This document shows positions 60,966 to 64,000 of a DNA stretch of 64,000 nucleotides, piece by piece; within the stretch, counting starts at the first letter, position 1; each line of letters opens with the position of its first letter. Source of the DNA: Natrarchaeobius oligotrophus (GTDB lineage: Archaea > Halobacteriota > Halobacteria > Halobacteriales > Natrialbaceae). The stretch is from positions 1 to 64,000 of the forward strand of contig NZ_REFZ01000006.1 of NCBI RefSeq assembly GCF_003841465.1, given 5' to 3'. The notes below the pieces were generated by a model. That model made no database searches. It was given only the letters and a program-made list of their open reading frames with translations, and was not told the DNA's origin. A program made the translations under genes and the position numbers.

Positions 60966-61968
60966 TCACCTCTCCCTCGTCGACGACGCGCAAGAACACG
61001 TCTTCGAGATCGGGCGTGAGCGTATCGACCTCAACGAGTGTCGGTTGTGCCGGTTCGATCAGATCGAACACCTCGTAGAAACCGTCTTCGTCGATTCCGA
61101 CGACCTCGAGTTGGTGCCGGTTTCGCGTATCGGTCCCATGACGGACTTCGAACCGGGAGTCCAATACCGTTCGTAACTCCGGTGGTGGTGCAGCGTCGAG
61201 GGTGAGCCGGAGCGTCCGCGTACTGAACGATTGTAACAGGCTTTCGACGGTATCGTCGGCGATTATCTCCCCATCGGCCATGATAATGACCCGATCACAC
61301 AGATCCTGAATAACCTCCATATCGTGACTCGAGACGAGGACAGTGCGTTCGTCGCGTCTGACGAGATCTTTGAGCGACTCGCGGAGTTCGATCGAACTCT
61401 CGACATCGAGACCGAGCGTTGGCTCGTCGAGAAAAACGGTTGGGGTGTTTCTGACGAGCGTACACGCGATCGATGCTTTCTGTTTCATGCCGCGTGAGAG
61501 GTCGTTAATCGGTTCGTCGGCCTTCTCTTCGAGTCCGACCTGTGCGATCAACCGTTCGATCCGATCGGGATTCGCTGGTTCGTTCCCGATGCGGGAAAAA
61601 AACCGAAGGTTCTCTCTTACTGTCAGCCGCCAATAAACGTTACGTGCCCCTTCTAGCATCCCCGAGACGTAATCGTATATTTCGCTGGATGCCGAATCGA
61701 CGTCCACCCCGTGGATACTCGCAGTCCCGCTCGTCGGGCGCACCAGTCCGAGCAACATCTTGATCGTCGTCGTTTTTCCGGCACCGTTCGGGCCGAGCAC
61801 CCCGACGACGGTGCCCTCGTCGATGGCAAACGAGACGTCATCGACCGCGACGATTTCGCCCGATTCGGTCGCAAACGATTTCGTCAACCCACGCGTTTGA
61901 ATGACAGTCTCGGAAGCGGTTTGCGTCTGTCCGTTGTCACTGTGTGTCACGGCCGATTCAGTCTCCAT
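60952..61968 (-). CDS. ABC transporter ATP-binding protein
   Basis: A 338-residue ATPase. Walker A GPNGAGKTT (near 55), signature NDLSRGMKQK, Walker B TVFLDEPTLGLD and H-loop SSHD. The C-terminal extension of about 100 residues (from TRTLRLTLDAAPPPELRTVLDS) resembles the regulatory tail of the DrrA/CcmA drug-exporter class. It forms a pair with the permease at 60183. ATG 61968 is preceded by ATAAATGGTG direct repeats. Confidence 0.9.
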   Translation of the reverse strand: METESAVTHSDNGQTQTASETVIQTRGLTKSFATESGEIVAVDDVSFAIDEGTVVGVLGPNGAGKTTTIKMLLGLVRPTSGTASIHGVDVDSASSEIYDYVSGMLEGARNVYWRLTVRENLRFFSRIGNEPANPDRIERLIAQVGLEEKADEPINDLSRGMKQKASIACTLVRNTPTVFLDEPTLGLDVESSIELRESLKDLVRRDERTVLVSSHDMEVIQDLCDRVIIMADGEIIADDTVESLLQSFSTRTLRLTLDAAPPPELRTVLDSRFEVRHGTDTRNRHQLEVVGIDEDGFYEVFDLIEPAQPTLVEVDTLTPDLEDVFLRVVDEGEVSVDE

Positions 61969-61973
61969 AATTC

Positions 61974-61997
61974 CACCATTTATGCCTCACCATTTAT
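61974..61997 (-). promoter_or_regulatory. Tandem CACCATTTAT boxes before the ABC operon
   Basis: Two CACCATTTAT copies (61974-61983 and 61988-61997) lie 14 bases apart, 6-29 bases before ATG 61968. On the minus strand each reads ATAAATGGTG. The upstream one is well placed for TATA, and the repeat may also bind a regulator. Confidence 0.45.
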
Positions 61998-62363
61998 TAC
62001 TTCTGTGCTTATTTTTGGTTCAGTAGTAGGTGAACTAGTCAGCTGGCACCAAAGAGAGAGCAAAGTCGGAGAAGAACGTCAGCTTCGAGACCGAAACGGC
62101 ACAACAGACACAATTGGATGTTATTTTCTAGACGGAACAGCGACAGAAATCCCACAGAACTGATCTAACCGGAAGAAACACACCCGCTTGCCCAACGTAC
62201 GTTGTCAATCGGGCGAGAGAGCACGCAGGGATGTTTGACGAGACGTACTCGGCCTACACTCGACTCGCCGCACTCACGAAATCGATTTTGAAGTCGAGAT
62301 ACCTGATTGAAACCAGCTCGTTAGGGGTGGCCGTTAATCCGCTGGCTACCGTAGAACGCGGTA
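61998..62363. other. AT-richer spacer, possible gene relic
   Basis: About 365 bases without a supportable gene. Bases 62031-62163 stay open in one plus frame (GELVSWHQRESKVGEERQ ... FLDGTATEIPQN) and end in TGA. This short segment has no start and no family I recognise. It may be a relic of a broken gene. Confidence 0.35.
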
Positions 62364-63989
62364 ATGACCACGGTTCTCGTGATCGGCGGGGGAATCGGCG
62401 GCCTCACGGTCGCCCACGAACTCGCCGAGGACGGCGTCGACGTCACCGTCCTCGAGGCCACCGACCGTTTCGGCGGGAAGGCGCGCTCGATGCCGATCGA
62501 CGACGGCCCAGCCCCGCTCCACGGCGAGCACGGCTTTCGGTTCTTCCCCGCGTTTTACCGCCACGTGGTGGAGACGATGGCGCGCATTCCCGACGGAAGC
62601 GGTACCGTCGCGGACAACCTCGTCGAGACCGAGGCGACGCTGCTCGCGAGCACCACCGGTCCGGATCGGATCGCGGAGACGCGGACGCCCGACTCCGTTC
62701 GGGGCTGGCTCGAGGCGCTCCGGCCGGCGTTTTCCGACGAGTTGCCGGCCCGCGACGTGCAGTTTCTGCTCGAGCGGCTGGCGTACCTGCTGACGTCCTG
62801 CGAGCGCCGGCGGGAGGAGGAACTCGACGACGTCACCTGGTGGGAGTTCGCCGACGCCGAGAACCGCTCGCGGGCGTTTCGGAACCGTCTCGCGTCGACG
62901 ACTCAGTCGCTCGTCGCGCTCAGGCCCCAGGCCGCCAGCGCCCGCACGATGGGGACGATCTACCTCCAGTTGCTGTTCGGCCAGCTCGATCCGACGCGGC
63001 CGACCGAGCGGGTGTTGAACGCGCCGACGAACGAGGCCTGGATCGACCCCTGGCTTCGCCACCTCGAGGCCCTCGGCGTCGACCTCCGTCCGAACACCGC
63101 CGCCCGCTCGCTCTCGTTCGATGGCCGCCGAATCGACGGCGTCGACCTCGCGGACGGAGCGACGCTTTCGGCCGACGAGTACGTCCTCGCCGTTCCGGTC
63201 GACGTCGCACCGACGTTCGTCACCCCCGATCTGGCCCGCGCCGCCCCCGAACTCGGCCGGATCGAGCGACTCGAGACGGCCTGGATGAACGGCATTCAGT
63301 TTTACCTCTCCGTCGACCTCGAGTTGAGCCCCGGCCACCAGGTGTACACCGACTCGCCGTGGGCGCTGACGTCGATCTCCCAGCGCCAGTTCTGGACCGG
63401 CTACGATATCGACGAGCGGGGGCCGGACGACGTCGCCGGCGTCCTCTCGGTGATCGCCTCCGACTGGACCACGCCCGGGATCGTGTACGACAAACCGGCC
63501 CGAGAGTGCACCCGCGAGGAGATCGCCACGGAGATCTGGGCGCAGCTCCGGGCGCACCTCCGCGGCGCGGAACCGCGGCTCACCGACGACGCGCTCGTCG
63601 ACTGGTTTCTCGATCCCGCGATCGTCGAGACCGACGACGGCGTCGAGAACCGATCGCCGCTTTTGATCAACACCGCCGGCTCGCTTCGCAACCGGCCGCC
63701 GGCCGACGTCGGCGTCGAGAACCTCACGCTTGCGGCCGACTACGTCCGCACGAACTCGGACCTCGCGTCGATGGAGTCCGCCAACGAAGCCGGCCGCCGC
63801 GCGGCGAACGCGATCCGACGACGCCACCGTATCCGTCCGAGCGCCAGGATCTGGAATCTCGAGGAGCCGGTCGTCTTCGAGCCGTTCAAGCGCGAGGACG
63901 GACTCCGTTACCGTCTCGGACTGCCCCACCCCGCGGAAGTGACCCAGTCGCTGCGCTCGATCACGGCTCGACTCGGCGGACGCCGATGA
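62364..63989 (+). CDS. FAD-dependent oxidoreductase (phytoene desaturase/HpnE-like)
   Basis: A 541-residue protein. The FAD/NAD(P) binding motif is TTVLVIGGGIGGLTVAHELAEDGVDVTVLEATDRFGGKARS (GxGxxG at 8-13). It has the amine-oxidase-superfamily layout and a C-terminal FAD contact (ENLTLAADYVRTNSDLASMESANEAGRRAANAI). It resembles carotenoid desaturases and hydroxysqualene dehydroxylases, so a role in carotenoid or isoprenoid metabolism is likely. The product is not assignable. It is complete at the window edge. Confidence 0.8.
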   Translation: MTTVLVIGGGIGGLTVAHELAEDGVDVTVLEATDRFGGKARSMPIDDGPAPLHGEHGFRFFPAFYRHVVETMARIPDGSGTVADNLVETEATLLASTTGPDRIAETRTPDSVRGWLEALRPAFSDELPARDVQFLLERLAYLLTSCERRREEELDDVTWWEFADAENRSRAFRNRLASTTQSLVALRPQAASARTMGTIYLQLLFGQLDPTRPTERVLNAPTNEAWIDPWLRHLEALGVDLRPNTAARSLSFDGRRIDGVDLADGATLSADEYVLAVPVDVAPTFVTPDLARAAPELGRIERLETAWMNGIQFYLSVDLELSPGHQVYTDSPWALTSISQRQFWTGYDIDERGPDDVAGVLSVIASDWTTPGIVYDKPARECTREEIATEIWAQLRAHLRGAEPRLTDDALVDWFLDPAIVETDDGVENRSPLLINTAGSLRNRPPADVGVENLTLAADYVRTNSDLASMESANEAGRRAANAIRRRHRIRPSARIWNLEEPVVFEPFKREDGLRYRLGLPHPAEVTQSLRSITARLGGRR

Positions 63990-64000
63990 GGAGGGAGGGA

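Overview
The window reads as chromosomal DNA of an extremely halophilic archaeon (class Halobacteria). The signs are high GC, strongly acidic proteins, many GTG starts, TATA-like boxes 25-30 bases ahead of starts with little or no leader, and a gene set usual in haloarchaea: Cdc48, DUF7127, a PurN-PurH fusion, an archaeal-type Mrp operon and a Tat signal. The dispersed repeats hint at Natrialbales, but that is only an inference.

Bases 1-20,500 are a surface polysaccharide or glycosylation cluster. It holds a DUF354 glycosyltransferase-like protein, an alpha/alpha-barrel protein, two FemAB/GNAT-like transferases, a sulfatase-fold protein, a GT4 glycosyltransferase, a Gfo/Idh/MocA oxidoreductase, a Wzx-type flippase, a Tat-exported beta-helix protein, a beta-propeller-like protein, two polytopic membrane proteins (one DUF1616) and a type I phosphodiesterase. 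Genes alternate in strand and look mostly monocistronic. Several share an upstream motif resembling GATAACAAGGTCCGTC. A tyrosine recombinase-like gene that has lost its catalytic C-terminus closes the cluster (20,685-21,818).

Bases 21,939-30,451 are a nine-gene overlapping Mrp-type cation/proton antiporter operon on the minus strand, in the order E-F-G-(MbhDE-like)-B-C-D-D-D. After it come pyrD, an ABC-2 exporter pair, pyrC, a sugar-nucleotide epimerase, small membrane and HTH proteins, a very acidic repeat-built secreted protein, a HAD phosphatase, panB, an alpha/beta hydrolase, a DUF7127-Cdc48 pair, a PUA protein, a NYN protein and HtpX. Bases 49,550-56,167 are the lysine cluster dapA-dapB-dapD, a MEDS histidine kinase, lysA and dapE. 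Divergent purB and purNH follow, then an AT-richer ABC exporter pair and a phytoene-desaturase-like flavoprotein.

The most unusual signal is a family of exactly 86-base imperfect hairpins at 8408, 34804 and 59955, with degenerate relatives at 51265 and 38040. Each full copy is bounded by a direct TGA triplet. At 8408, 34804, 51265 and 38040 that TGA is the stop codon of a gene. At 59955 it is the stop codon of a second, partial purNH 3' end. This looks like a small non-autonomous mobile element, or a 3'-end structural element, that lands on stop codons. Next to the 59955 copy the last 37 bases of purNH are duplicated exactly, as if something had recombined into the gene's 3' end.
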